A stretch of DNA of 64,000 bases from Paenibacillus piscarius (GTDB taxonomy: Bacteria > Bacillota > Bacilli > Paenibacillales > Paenibacillaceae), in assembly GCF_022234545.1 (NCBI RefSeq), contig NZ_JAIEUI010000003.1:354500-418499 (forward strand). Reading direction: 5' to 3'. The position numbers and the translations under genes are program-made. Numbering within the stretch: the first letter of the stretch is position 1; the number at the start of each line of letters is the position of its first letter. The notes under the pieces are model-generated. The model saw only the letters and a program-made list of their open reading frames with translations, was not told the origin of the DNA and did no database searches. Shown here in pieces: positions 42,353 through 52,116 of this stretch.

Positions 42353-43015
42353 GTGACAAGGATTGCGCTGGTATTGGGAGCTACAGGTCTGGTCGGCCGT
42401 GCGCTGACCCGGGATCTGCTTGCCGGGAATTGGGATGAGGTCCGGGTGCTGGTCCGCCGGCCGCTTGAGCTTAGGCATCCTAAGCTCAAGCGGATTCAGG
42501 TGGATTGGGACCGGCTGGAGCAGTACGGAGAGTCATTCGCCGGTGTCTCTGCGGTGTTCTGCTGCCTGGGCACGACGATTAAGAAAGCTGGCTCGCAGAA
42601 GCAATTTGAACGGGTCGATCTGGAGTATCCGCTCGCGGCGGCAGCTCTGGCCAAGGCGAAGGGCGTGAAGCAGTTCCTGGCTGTCTCCTCCATGGGAGCG
42701 AACGCGAAATCGCGGACCTTCTATAGCCGGACCAAGGGACGGACCGAGGAAGGGCTGATTGCCGCCGGCTTCCACGGGCTGCATCTGTTCCAGCCCTCCC
42801 TGCTGCTTGGCGAGCGGGAGGAGTTCAGGCTGGGTGAACGGGCGGCCGCCGTGCTGATGAAGGCGCTCGATTTCGCCATGGTGGGCAAAACCGCGAAATA
42901 CCGGGCGATTCCTGCGGCTACAGTGGCGCGGGCCATGATGAATATTGCCCAGGCAGAGACCGGCGGTGTTCATATCTACACGAATGATGTTATTCATGTC
43001 ATCGGCAAGCATTAG
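42353..43015 (+). CDS. NAD(P)-binding atypical SDR (NmrA/HTATIP2-like)
   Basis: 220 residues from GTG 42353, with AAGGAGG upstream. GATGLVGRALTRDLL is the glycine-rich nucleotide site, VSSMGANAKS precedes the YSRTK (YxxxK) motif, and QPSLLLGEREEFR follows. This matches short Rossmann proteins of the HTATIP2/YwnB type, whose substrates are mostly unknown. All catalytic elements appear intact. Confidence 0.85.
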   Translation: MTRIALVLGATGLVGRALTRDLLAGNWDEVRVLVRRPLELRHPKLKRIQVDWDRLEQYGESFAGVSAVFCCLGTTIKKAGSQKQFERVDLEYPLAAAALAKAKGVKQFLAVSSMGANAKSRTFYSRTKGRTEEGLIAAGFHGLHLFQPSLLLGEREEFRLGERAAAVLMKALDFAMVGKTAKYRAIPAATVARAMMNIAQAETGGVHIYTNDVIHVIGKH

Positions 43016-43131
43016 CGGATCGGCTGAAGAGGGTTTGCCAACAGCAGATCTCTGGACGTACAATGAGACCATTCATGAATCTGGCTCGGCGGTCCCAAGG
43101 CCGCAGGGTGAGCCATCAGGAGGAGAGAAAC

Positions 43132-43512
43132 ATGACTAAGAAGCAAGTAGCTACAAGCAAAGCACCAGGAGCCATCGGCCCCTACAGCCAGGCAATTGTT
43201 GCCGGGAACTGGGTGTACACCTCAGGCCAGCTCGGCATGGACCCTGAGACGGCAGTGCTGCCGGAGAGCGTACAGGATCAGGCGCGCCAGTCGCTCAGCA
43301 ATGTGAAGGCCATTCTGGAAGAAGCCGGGGCCTCTATGGAGCATGTGGTGAAGACTACCGTGTATCTGAAGGACATGAACGACTTCGCCGCCGTGAACGA
43401 AGTATACAGCAGCTTCTTCACCGAGCCGTATCCGGCCCGCAGTGCTGTGGAGGTTGCGCGCCTGCCTAAGGATGCGCTGGTGGAGATTGAAGCCGTAGCC
43501 CGCAAGAAATAA
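43132..43512 (+). CDS. ridA: RidA family enamine/imine deaminase
   Basis: 126 residues. GPYSQAIVAGNWVYTSGQLG, then the substrate-binding Arg in YPARSAVEVARLPKDALVEIE and the terminal IEAVA, is the full YjgF/YER057c/UK114 signature, given here as its parts. It forms a trimer that hydrolyses reactive 2-aminoacrylate released by PLP enzymes. AGGAGG is eight bases before ATG 43132; the 43063 start has no site. A hairpin terminator follows. Confidence 0.93.
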   Translation: MTKKQVATSKAPGAIGPYSQAIVAGNWVYTSGQLGMDPETAVLPESVQDQARQSLSNVKAILEEAGASMEHVVKTTVYLKDMNDFAAVNEVYSSFFTEPYPARSAVEVARLPKDALVEIEAVARKK

Positions 43513-43532
43513 GCATAGCTTATAAACATTAC

Positions 43533-43567
43533 GAATCCCCCGCGCCTGAACAGGCTGCGGGGGATTT
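43533..43567 (+). terminator. Terminator of ridA
   Basis: AATCCCCCGC pairs with GCGGGGGATT around a small inner stem; the downstream T tract is weak. Confidence 0.8.
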
Positions 43568-43607
43568 GTGCTGAAGAGCCGGATCATGAGGGTGACTGCA
43601 TCCCTGT

Positions 43608-44366
43608 CTAGTAACTGCTTCTGCGCGGGGTGAGCAGCAGCCAGATGCTGTAGAGCAGGAGAAGCCCGGCGGCAATCAGCCCGGTGAAATACACTTCGTT
43701 GGTATCCTTGTGTTCCACTGCAATGGCAATGTAGGCCCAGACGAAGACCAGCGGATAGATGCTGTCCCGGTAGGGGAAGCTGACCAGCACAGCCAGCAGT
43801 GTGCCCACACAGAGCATAATGACCGCCCAGAACGGGCCGCTGAGCCCGAAGCCGCCCCAGTCGTTCTTCACCAGCACTACGCTGACATTAACAATGGTGG
43901 CGACAGAGATCCAGCCGAGGTACAGACTGAACGGCAGCTTCACCAGCCATTTCTCGCCGGTTGTGGGATTCGGAATGAAGCGGGTCCGGCGGTAGATGAC
44001 GATCAGGGAGATTAGCAGCAGCACCATGGCCGCCAGCGACAGCTCGATATGCAGATAGTGCCAGAGGATCAGCCAGCCCATATTGAACAGACAGCTTAGC
44101 ATGAACCAGATGCCGATCCGCTGCACGGAATCCCTTCCTCCGGCGGCGCTGCGGAACTGGTAGATCACGAACCCGGCCAGCAGCAAGTAAATGACGGACC
44201 AGATGGAAAAAGCATAACCGGCCGGAGTGAGATACGTATGATACCTGTCCGAAATTTCAGCGGTGCTGTTCCCGCCCAGCGGCAGTGCAACCGACAGGGT
44301 GTTGACGGCAATGACGCCCAGGAACAGCAGCAGATTGCCCCATTTATAAGGATTGTTAGCACTCAT
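43608..44366 (-). CDS. TspO/MBR-like tryptophan-rich membrane protein
   Basis: 252 residues with seven or eight helices. TPAGYAFSIWSVIYLLLAGF, FNMGWLILWHY and LGWISVATIVNV recall the TspO fold (TPPxxxFxxxWxxLY and related motifs), but the protein is about 90 residues longer than typical TspO, with extra helices at the C terminus. Such long forms are annotated tryptophan-rich sensory proteins; ligand unknown (TspO binds porphyrins). ATG 44366 has GGGAG seven bases upstream. It is divergent from the GH31 gene. Confidence 0.82.
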   Translation of the reverse strand: MSANNPYKWGNLLLFLGVIAVNTLSVALPLGGNSTAEISDRYHTYLTPAGYAFSIWSVIYLLLAGFVIYQFRSAAGGRDSVQRIGIWFMLSCLFNMGWLILWHYLHIELSLAAMVLLLISLIVIYRRTRFIPNPTTGEKWLVKLPFSLYLGWISVATIVNVSVVLVKNDWGGFGLSGPFWAVIMLCVGTLLAVLVSFPYRDSIYPLVFVWAYIAIAVEHKDTNEVYFTGLIAAGLLLLYSIWLLLTPRRSSY

Positions 44367-44606
44367 AGAATCACTCCCTAATGTGGAATAATAACGCGTT
44401 CTTAACCTTGGCCTATATAAAATATACCCGCATTGCCAGCGGTTCAGACCCATTTTGTCAAAAAAATGACTGACTAGTCATAAGTTTGGCGGATAGCAAT
44501 CCGCAGGGTCGGGGTAATATGTAGCAGGAAGAGGCAATGAAACAGAGGTCACGGGTTCCTGGAGCGTCCGGGATCTACCTTTAATCATGGAAGGGGACTA
44601 GAGGAT

Positions 44607-47057
44607 ATGGAGAGCAGCGAGGCGATCCGCCCCGAGAAGATGGGGCCGTTGGTGATGAAGGAGACATGGAATACGCCGGGAAGCGTAGTCTCCTGGGAGC
44701 GGTCTGAGAATGTCTATATCGTGCGGGGGGAATGCGCAGGTATGGTATTTATGTTCCTTAGCGATGATATGTTCAGGATGAAGGTCTTCCACGGCAGTGT
44801 GCCGGATCTGACCACCTCGGAGGCGGTGCTGAAGGATTGCTGCATTCCGCATCTGTTCCCGGTGGAGGAGACCGGGGAGGAACTGGTCTTCAGCACGGGT
44901 GCCATCCGGCTGATTATTGAGAAAACTTCTTTTCAGCTCCGTGTGGAAAATACCTCCGGCAAGGTGATTATGCAGCAGAATCTGACCAGCTGGAACCCGC
45001 GCGGTGCGAGCCATGCGGAATATGATATGCAGCCGGACTCACATTTCTACGGGCTGGGGGAGAAGTCCAGCTTCCTGGATAAACGGGGCGAGCGGTATAC
45101 GAACTGGAATACCGATGTATTCGCCCCGCATCTGCCGGAGATCGAAGCACTCTATGAATCGATTCCGCTGATCATTCACATGCACGGCGAACTCTCCTAC
45201 GGGCTGTTCCTCGACAACACGGGCCGGAGTGATTTTGATATGCGCTCGCATGGGGTTGCTTTTACCATTGGCTGCTCTACCGGAGCTTACGATGTTTATT
45301 TCATTAACGGCCCTGAGATGAAGGATGTGGTCAAAAGATACACTACGCTCACCGGCCGGATCGCGCTTCCGCCGAAATGGGCGCTTGGCTACCACCAGTC
45401 GCGTTACAGCTACATGAATCAGCAGGAGGTGCTGCAGCTGGCCCGCACCTTCCGGGAGAAGAGCATCCCGTGCGATGTCATCTACCTGGATATTCACTAT
45501 ATGGATGAATACCGTGTATTCACCTTTGATCCCGTTAACTTCCCTGATCCGCAGAAAATGATCCATGAGCTGGGGGAGCTAGGCGTGCGCATTGTCCCGA
45601 TTGTTGATCCCGGCGTCAAAAAGGACCCGAAATATGAGGTCTATAAGCAGGGGGTGCTGGAAAAGCATTTTTGCCGCTACCTGGAGGGTGAGCTCTTCTT
45701 CGGGGAGGTGTGGCCGGGCATCAGCGCTTTCCCTGATTTCAGTGACAGCCGGACCGCCGAGTGGTGGGGTGACCTGCACAAGTACTATACCGATCTCGGA
45801 ATTCAGGGCATCTGGAATGATATGAACGAGCCGGCCGTGTTCAATGAGAGCAAGACGATGGATCTGGATGTGATGCATTTCAATAACGGGCGTCCGGTGA
45901 CCCACGAGGAATACCACAACCTGTACGGGATGATGATGTCTAAAGCGACCTATGAGGGGCTGGCAGAGCATATGGGCGGGGAGCGCCCGTTTGTGCTGAC
46001 CCGGGCCGGATATGCGGGCATTCAGCGGTATGCGGCTGTATGGACCGGGGACAACCGCAGCTTCTGGGAGCATATGGCGATGGCGATGCCGATGGTGCTG
46101 AATATGGGACTGTCCGGACTGGCCTTCTCGGGGCCGGATATCGGCGGATTCGCCCACCATACGTCGGCACAGCTGCTGGTGCGGTGGACGCAGATGGGGG
46201 TCTTTTTCCCGTATTGCCGCAATCACTCCTCCATCGGAACACTGCGCCAGGAGCCGTGGTCCTTCGGGGAAGAGGTGGAAGGGATTCTGCGTGAATTCAT
46301 CGGCCTGCGCTACCGCTGGATGCCGCATCTGTACAATCTGTTCCATGAGGCTGAGAAGTCCGGCCTGCCTGTAATCCGCCCGCTGGTGCTCGAATATCCG
46401 CGCGATCCGCATGTGACGAACCTGTGCGATCAGTTCCTGCTGGGCGAGAATGTGCTGATCGCTCCGGTCTACCGGCCGGATACGGATCACCGCTCGGTCT
46501 ATCTGCCGGAAGGCTGCTGGCTGGATTACTGGGACGGGGAGGTCCATGAAGGCGGACGCCATATTCTGGCCGCTGCGCCGCTGCACATCATGCCGATGTA
46601 TGTGAAGGCGGGCAGCTTCGTCGCAGAGGGCCCGCTAAGGCAGTATGCGCTTGAGGAGACGGAGGAGACGGTTATCTTCCATCTCTACGGGGCAGAGGCT
46701 AGAGCGGGCTTCTCGGCAGCCTTCAGGCTGTACGAGGATGACGGCCACAGCTTCAGCTACCGCAAGGGAGAATATACGGAGCTTGCTGTGCAGGCTGAGG
46801 GAGGAGACGGGGAGCTGGTGCTGAGCTGGATGTATGAGGTGCATGATTACAAGCCGCGGCGGGATAAGCTGCGCTTCGCCCTTTGTTATCCATTCCTCAC
46901 TGCCGCTGCGGTGGAGGGGCTGACAGAGATCAGTCTGGAGGAGCTGAACGATGGTTCGCTGGGCTGGGCGCGTAACGGCAAGAACGGGGCGATGATTATC
47001 CAGGTGGCGGATACCCCGGAAGGCGGAGAGCTGCGGATTCGGGCGGAAGCCGGGTAG
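44607..47057 (+). CDS. Glycoside hydrolase family 31 (alpha-glucosidase type)
   Basis: 816 residues. N-terminal beta domain (about 25-230), (beta/alpha)8 catalytic domain (about 250-580), then beta domains. The nucleophile is Asp405 in GIWNDMNEP and the acid/base is probably the Asp in VWTGDNRSFW. GLSGLAFSGPDIGGF and FFPYCRNHS are substrate-pocket motifs. There is no signal peptide, so it is cytoplasmic and acts on imported oligosaccharides (maltose/isomaltose-like or xylosyl compounds). AAGGGG lies ten bases before the ATG. No transporter or regulator gene is adjacent. Confidence 0.93.
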   Translation: MESSEAIRPEKMGPLVMKETWNTPGSVVSWERSENVYIVRGECAGMVFMFLSDDMFRMKVFHGSVPDLTTSEAVLKDCCIPHLFPVEETGEELVFSTGAIRLIIEKTSFQLRVENTSGKVIMQQNLTSWNPRGASHAEYDMQPDSHFYGLGEKSSFLDKRGERYTNWNTDVFAPHLPEIEALYESIPLIIHMHGELSYGLFLDNTGRSDFDMRSHGVAFTIGCSTGAYDVYFINGPEMKDVVKRYTTLTGRIALPPKWALGYHQSRYSYMNQQEVLQLARTFREKSIPCDVIYLDIHYMDEYRVFTFDPVNFPDPQKMIHELGELGVRIVPIVDPGVKKDPKYEVYKQGVLEKHFCRYLEGELFFGEVWPGISAFPDFSDSRTAEWWGDLHKYYTDLGIQGIWNDMNEPAVFNESKTMDLDVMHFNNGRPVTHEEYHNLYGMMMSKATYEGLAEHMGGERPFVLTRAGYAGIQRYAAVWTGDNRSFWEHMAMAMPMVLNMGLSGLAFSGPDIGGFAHHTSAQLLVRWTQMGVFFPYCRNHSSIGTLRQEPWSFGEEVEGILREFIGLRYRWMPHLYNLFHEAEKSGLPVIRPLVLEYPRDPHVTNLCDQFLLGENVLIAPVYRPDTDHRSVYLPEGCWLDYWDGEVHEGGRHILAAAPLHIMPMYVKAGSFVAEGPLRQYALEETEETVIFHLYGAEARAGFSAAFRLYEDDGHSFSYRKGEYTELAVQAEGGDGELVLSWMYEVHDYKPRRDKLRFALCYPFLTAAAVEGLTEISLEELNDGSLGWARNGKNGAMIIQVADTPEGGELRIRAEAG

Positions 47058-47182
47058 GAAGAGGCGGAAATCACCGGATGGATTGTTCGTCAGAAAGGCC
47101 GGATTCCTTCTGTGCAGAGGCGAGTCCGGTTCTTTGGGCTGTATTGGGCACCGTCAAGAGGAGTGCTCTTGCCTCACTTTCT

Positions 47183-47213
47183 CTGATTTGCAGAAAAATC
47201 TGCAGAAAATCAG
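47183..47213. terminator. Hairpin after the GH31 gene
   Basis: CTGATTT and AAATCAG outer arms enclose GCAGA-AAAA-TCTGC. It lies 126 bp after the stop, and no T run follows, so its termination role is uncertain. Confidence 0.5.
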
Positions 47214-47349
47214 GAAAATAATGCGGAAGTGTTTTTAAAACGGGGTTTTTTCGTATAAGATGAAGGGATGAAGAAAGCACAGAGGAACACAGTCTTCCAT
47301 TCAGGGCAGGCTGGTTCTTGCTGTTGGCTCAAAGGAATGGAGATCATCA

Positions 47350-50300
47350 ATGAATAAGCATCTGTATGCGATATGGTTAGGGGACGTGTTATTCTGCTTC
47401 TCGGGCGAGACCTCCGAGCCGAGAGTGGATGCATGGACGCGTGTGGTCAAGCGGCTGGAGCTTCGCGGCGGCTGGCGCCCTTTGGCTGGAGCGGCACTGC
47501 GGCTGGCGGAGGTGAAATATCCTGCGGCTCCCCCTGCGGACGGCAAGCCTGCGCGGCGCAGCATGCCCGGACGTACCCTTGAGGGCCTGGCGCTGTCCCC
47601 GAAGGACGCTTTCGGGCTGCTGCTGGCCTGGGATGAAGAGGCGGTCCGTGCCCAGGGGATTGAGCCGGGCGGCGAGCTGCGCTACTGGGCGGCAGCTGCA
47701 CGGTTCGCGCTGGAGCTGATGGGCAAGGGGGCCATTGTGCCCGGCGCCCGCATTCCGCGCATGGTAGGCTCGCGGCGGCGCGGCGGTGAGCAGGCGGCAG
47801 CGGTATGCTGGTCGCCGTCCTTCCGGGATACGGCGGACCGTGAATTCTTCCTGCAGCTGGCGGCCTCCATGCCGGTGCTTGCCCTCGGTACACCTGCCGC
47901 CGGGGAAGGCGAGATGTCCTCTCGTGAGGAAGCCGGCGCTTACGTGCTCTATTCCTTCCTCCAGGCAGTCATGACCGCCGAGATCAGGCAGGTGACAGCC
48001 GCGCATGAGAGCGAGCTGGCGGCATACAAGGCCAACTACCGACGCGGCTACTCCCCGCTCACAGAGCTGTGGTGGAACAGCCTGCTTACCGGCAGCCGGG
48101 ATATTCCCGTACAAGGCACACCGGCGGAGGTGACGGAGCTGCTGGAGGTGGTGAACGGCACAGCGGACCATGAGATGCCGCATTTCGAGACGGAGGAAGC
48201 CGGCAGCGGACAGCTGAGCCTGGGCCTGCGGCTGGAGCCGCCTGAAGAGGACAGCGAGCTGTGGCGGCTCAGCTTCTGGGCGGAGAGCCGGGAGGAGGCT
48301 GAATTCTGGATTCCGGCGGAGACGGTCTGGAGCAGCCGGGAGCGGGAATTCACCCTGTGGGGCAAGCGCTACCGCAATATCCAGCAGCAGCTATTAGCCG
48401 CGCTGGGACGGGCGGCGAAGCTGTCTCCGGATATTCAGCGGGCGCTGGGCGAACCGGCGCCGGGCGGAGTCGACCTGCCGCCCGAGCGGCTCTATGCCTT
48501 CCTGAAGGAGACGGTCCAGCAGCTGCGCGAGCGGGGAATTACGGTGCAGATGCCTTCGCGCTGGAGCCGTGAAGGCCGGCGGAAGATTGGCCTGAGGATG
48601 CGGATGCAGCCGCCCGGCGGGGGAACCGACGGCCCGGCTCACTCCGCCCTGGGGATGGAGGAGCTGATCTCCTTCCGCATGGAGGCTTCCCTCGGCGATT
48701 CGGAGATCACGGAGGAGGAGCTGAATGCTCTGGTGGAAGCGGGCGTGCCGTTTGTGCGCTTCCGGGGAGAATGGATTGAAGTGGACCCGAAGGAAGTGCG
48801 CCAGGTCCTGAGATATATGAAGCGCAGCGAGAGCGGAGAGATGACGGCAGCGGAGTGGATGCGTCTTACTGCGGAGGATGGCGCTGAACGGCTGTGGAAG
48901 GGCATGTCCGTGACGGGGATGGAGACCACGGGTCTGCTCGCCTCGCTCATGCACGGCGATGTGCTGCGCGGGCTGCCGCTGCGTCCGGTGCCGGATGGCC
49001 TCAACGGAACGCTGCGGCCTTATCAGGAACGGGGCTTCCAGTGGCTTGCGGCGCTCAGCAACCTCGGCTTCGGAGTCTGCCTGGCCGATGATATGGGTCT
49101 GGGTAAGACGGTCCAGGTCATTACCTGCCTGCTGGACCGGGCGCTGAGTGCACCGCCCGGAGAGAGGCAGGAGCCTGTGCTGATCCTCTGCCCGACCTCG
49201 CTGCTGGGGAACTGGCAGCGGGAGCTGCAGCGGTTCGCTCCCTCGCTTAGTGTGCATATACATCACGGCGGCCGCCGGGTACGCGGAGAAGGCTTCAGGG
49301 AACTTGCCCTCAGCCATGAGATTGTGCTGACGACCTATCACCTGGCCGGGCGGGACAGCGAGGACCTGGCCGGAGTGCACTGGTCCACTGTTGTGCTGGA
49401 TGAAGCGCAATATATTAAGAACCACCGCACCAAGCAGGCACAGAGCGTCATGAAGCTGACGGCACCGCACCGGATTGCGATGACCGGGACACCGGTGGAG
49501 AACCGGCTGGGGGAGCTGTGGTCGATTTTTCATTTTCTTAATCCCGGGTATCTGGGGACGTATCATTCCTTCCGCCAGCGCTATGTATCGGGAGAGGGCG
49601 GCGAGCGTCTGCAGGAGCTTCACCGCCTGGTCTCGCCGTTCCTGCTGCGCCGCCTCAAAAGCGACCCGGATATCTCAAAGGATCTGCCCGAGAAGCTGGA
49701 GCTGAAGTCCTATTGTCTGCTGACAGAGACGCAGGCTGCGCTGTATCAGGGAGTCGTGAATGAGATGCTCGGCGTTATCGGTGAACGCACGGGCATGGCC
49801 CGGCGCGGGCTGGTGCTGTCTTCCCTGACCAAGCTGAAGCAGATCTGCGATCATCCGCAGCTGTTCCGCAGCGAGGAAGGGCGGAGCCTGCGCAGTGAAT
49901 CCTCCGGCAAAATGGATGTCATGTTCGAGGTTCTGGACAGCATCTCCGAGCTGGGTGAATCCGCGCTGATCTTCACACAGTATGTGGCGATGGGCGAGCT
50001 GCTGGTCAGCCGTCTGGCCAGACGTTACGGCCGGGCCCCCCTGTTCCTGCATGGCGGCATTCCGAAGCGGGAGCGTGACGAGATGGTGCATGCTTTTCAG
50101 GAGGGTGAGGGTCCGGCATTCTTCGTCCTCTCGCTCAAGGCGGGAGGTGTAGGCCTTAATCTGACCAGGGCCAACCATGTGCTGCATTATGACCGCTGGT
50201 GGAACCCTGCCGTAGAGAACCAGGCAACGGACCGGGCCTTCCGCATCGGCCAGCACAAGAATGTACAGGTGCACAAGCTGATCTGCCAGGGAACGCTGGA

Positions 50301-50439
50301 GGAACGGATCGATGAGCTGATTGAACGCAAAAAAAGCCTGTCCGAGCAGGTCGTCGGCTCCGGCGAGAACTGGTTGACCGAAATGTCGAACCATGAGCTC
50401 AAGGAACTGATCGAACTGCAGGGCCAGGATTGGATGTAG
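47350..50439 (+). CDS. SNF2-family helicase-like ATPase
   Basis: 1,029 residues. The N-terminal 500 residues are the SNF2-associated region of bacterial YwqA/HepA-like proteins. The helicase core follows: Walker A DDMGLGKT (Lys586), Walker B VVLDEAQYIKN, MTGTPVENRLGELWS (motif III), FTQYVAMGELL, LKAGGVGLNLTRAN and motif VI QATDRAFRIGQ. It should translocate on double-stranded DNA to displace proteins. In many bacteria the gene is paired with a SWIM zinc-finger gene; here the next gene sits in that place but lacks the finger. GGAG lies seven bases before the ATG. Confidence 0.93.
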   Translation: MNKHLYAIWLGDVLFCFSGETSEPRVDAWTRVVKRLELRGGWRPLAGAALRLAEVKYPAAPPADGKPARRSMPGRTLEGLALSPKDAFGLLLAWDEEAVRAQGIEPGGELRYWAAAARFALELMGKGAIVPGARIPRMVGSRRRGGEQAAAVCWSPSFRDTADREFFLQLAASMPVLALGTPAAGEGEMSSREEAGAYVLYSFLQAVMTAEIRQVTAAHESELAAYKANYRRGYSPLTELWWNSLLTGSRDIPVQGTPAEVTELLEVVNGTADHEMPHFETEEAGSGQLSLGLRLEPPEEDSELWRLSFWAESREEAEFWIPAETVWSSREREFTLWGKRYRNIQQQLLAALGRAAKLSPDIQRALGEPAPGGVDLPPERLYAFLKETVQQLRERGITVQMPSRWSREGRRKIGLRMRMQPPGGGTDGPAHSALGMEELISFRMEASLGDSEITEEELNALVEAGVPFVRFRGEWIEVDPKEVRQVLRYMKRSESGEMTAAEWMRLTAEDGAERLWKGMSVTGMETTGLLASLMHGDVLRGLPLRPVPDGLNGTLRPYQERGFQWLAALSNLGFGVCLADDMGLGKTVQVITCLLDRALSAPPGERQEPVLILCPTSLLGNWQRELQRFAPSLSVHIHHGGRRVRGEGFRELALSHEIVLTTYHLAGRDSEDLAGVHWSTVVLDEAQYIKNHRTKQAQSVMKLTAPHRIAMTGTPVENRLGELWSIFHFLNPGYLGTYHSFRQRYVSGEGGERLQELHRLVSPFLLRRLKSDPDISKDLPEKLELKSYCLLTETQAALYQGVVNEMLGVIGERTGMARRGLVLSSLTKLKQICDHPQLFRSEEGRSLRSESSGKMDVMFEVLDSISELGESALIFTQYVAMGELLVSRLARRYGRAPLFLHGGIPKRERDEMVHAFQEGEGPAFFVLSLKAGGVGLNLTRANHVLHYDRWWNPAVENQATDRAFRIGQHKNVQVHKLICQGTLEERIDELIERKKSLSEQVVGSGENWLTEMSNHELKELIELQGQDWM

Positions 50440-50498
50440 ACGGGCTATGAAGGTGTAAACAGGGCGAAGAGTTGTGAGGCTGAAGGAGGGTGACATCG

Positions 50499-51392
50499 AT
50501 GAGTGAGCTGCTGGAGCTGCGGCTGGAGGTGCTGCCTGGAGTGATAAAAGCCACGGGCAGTGTGATAAGCGCTGCGGCGGATGAGGCAGGGAGACCCGGT
50601 GTTGAGCAGGGAGAGCATAGTGAACAGAAGCGGCGGGTGCGGCAAAGTGTGCCGGAAGGACAGCGTGAGCTGCGGCAGAACGTGCCGGAAGGACAGCATG
50701 AGCTGCGGGGCACAGAGGGCAAGGAGCAGCAGCAGGTGCGGCGTGAAGTTGTCACGCTGCGGCTGGTGGAGTGGCCTCCCGCCCGCAAGCGTGATGTGCT
50801 GAGGTTGTTCTCCGGGCAGCCGGGCGGGCTCTACGATCTGCTGCAGGGCAGCGTAGGCGGTGTGCTGGGCGGGCTAGAGCTTGTGCCTGCGGATGCGGAG
50901 CTGGAGCAGGCCATTCTTGAACAGGGCAGGGGCCTGCTGCCCGCCGCAGAGCTGCTGCATGGCATCAGGCAGCAGCTGGTGAAGGAGCCGCTGCTTGCGC
51001 TTGCGCTGCGCGGCTTGTCCAAGGAGGAGCTGCTCTCCGGCGTATTCGCCCTCTGGGCGGATCAGGAGCTGGAGCAGCCCGGGGAGGAAGGGCCGCCTGC
51101 GCCTGTGTCGCTGGCGGCCGAGCTGGCCCGGCTGGAGCGCAAGGGCCCGGCCGTCTCCTCCGGCGAATGGCTGGCCGAAGCCGCAGCCGAAGGCTCGCTT
51201 CACCAGCCGGGGCCGCTATTCCACGAGCTGGCTCCCCGGCCGTTCCCGGCGCTGCCGGAGGTAATGGAGCCGGAAGAGGACTGGAGCGCGCTCCTGCCGC
51301 AGACTCCCAAGGCGCGCGAAGGGCTCGCTCTGCTGATGCGCCGGGCGGCCGAGTCCGCCGCCCGGCGTGCGGCAGACCTGAACAAGCCCTAA
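50499..51392 (+). CDS. SNF2-partner-like protein lacking a SWIM zinc finger
   Basis: 297 residues, without a single cysteine, rich in Leu, Glu, Ala and Gly. A short internal duplication (RQSVPEGQREL and RQNVPEGQHEL) lies around residues 50-75. EPLLALALRGLSKEELL resembles the segment just after the CxCxnCxH finger in SWIM partners of SNF2 proteins, but the finger itself is absent. I infer a decayed or re-purposed SWIM partner; an unrelated hypothetical protein is the alternative. AAGGAGG is nine bases before ATG 50499. It follows the helicase gene by 59 bp. Confidence 0.65.
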   Translation: MSELLELRLEVLPGVIKATGSVISAAADEAGRPGVEQGEHSEQKRRVRQSVPEGQRELRQNVPEGQHELRGTEGKEQQQVRREVVTLRLVEWPPARKRDVLRLFSGQPGGLYDLLQGSVGGVLGGLELVPADAELEQAILEQGRGLLPAAELLHGIRQQLVKEPLLALALRGLSKEELLSGVFALWADQELEQPGEEGPPAPVSLAAELARLERKGPAVSSGEWLAEAAAEGSLHQPGPLFHELAPRPFPALPEVMEPEEDWSALLPQTPKAREGLALLMRRAAESAARRAADLNKP

Positions 51393-51429
51393 CCGTCTGC
51401 CCATGCGGGCAGACCCCGCGCATAAGTAA

Positions 51430-51620
51430 GTTGGTGGAACGGGGAAGAAAGGGATAAATCCCACTAATCCGGTCTGAAGTTGGCGGGACGGTGAAATGAG
51501 AGGGATAAATCCCACTGATCCGGCCTGAAGTCGGCGGAACGGTGAAATGAGAGGGATAAATCCCACTAATCCGGTCTGAAGTTGGCGGAACGATGAAATG
51601 AGAGGGATAAATCCCTCCGG
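51430..51620. repeat. 51-bp array E (4 units, GGGATAAATCCC family)
   Basis: GGATAAATCCC begins at 51452, 51503, 51554 and 51605, an exact 51-bp step. GGGAT-AA-ATCCC is an inverted repeat, and the linker ACTAATCCGGTCTGAAGTTG is nearly constant. The sequence is unrelated to arrays A-D. It starts 35 bp after the cysteine-free gene. Confidence 0.93.
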
Positions 51621-51840
51621 GGAAGCAACTGCTGCAGGTAGCAGATTGGCAGGAAAGTTGGCGATAGGAGAAATAGAAGAAATGATATGTTACTTGTATG
51701 TCCGGAGCGTGTAGATGTCTATTCAGAGGAACGCTTCTTGGGAGCACGCCAACCGGCCGACAAACTTGATGAAACACTGGGGATTAGACCAGACTAGCAA
51801 CTAGCTCAGAAACGGATCACAGAGGAACAGAGGAATTAAA

Positions 51841-52015
51841 GCGCACAAGTACCCCTGATTCCAGCAGATGCCCGCCAAACGAGAGAATGAGGTGCACTAA
51901 TGCCCCGGATTTCGCCGAAAGTCAGCTAATCGCGAAATTCAGGTGCACTAATGCCCCTCATTCCGCCGAAAGCCGGTCAAACGCAAAAATGAGGTGCACA
52001 AGTGCCCTCATTCTT
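51841..52015. repeat. 51-bp array F (4 units, GAGGTGCACTAATGCCCC family)
   Basis: GTGCAC-type cores begin at 51841 (GCGCAC), 51892, 51943 and 51994, an exact 51-bp step. GTGCAC is itself palindromic, and AATGAGG / CCTCATT arms flank some copies. The linker TTCCGCCGAAAGCCGGTCAA varies. It lies 220 bp from array E, in the same convergent gap before relP. Confidence 0.92.
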
Positions 52016-52116
52016 GGTGACCCGGAAGCGGGTCAGCGTCAGCTATAGAGTGTAATACGCGCGCCCAAAGCTCCCTGAGACCCGTGACACTCGCTTATAA
52101 GGCTCTGAAACCCCGC

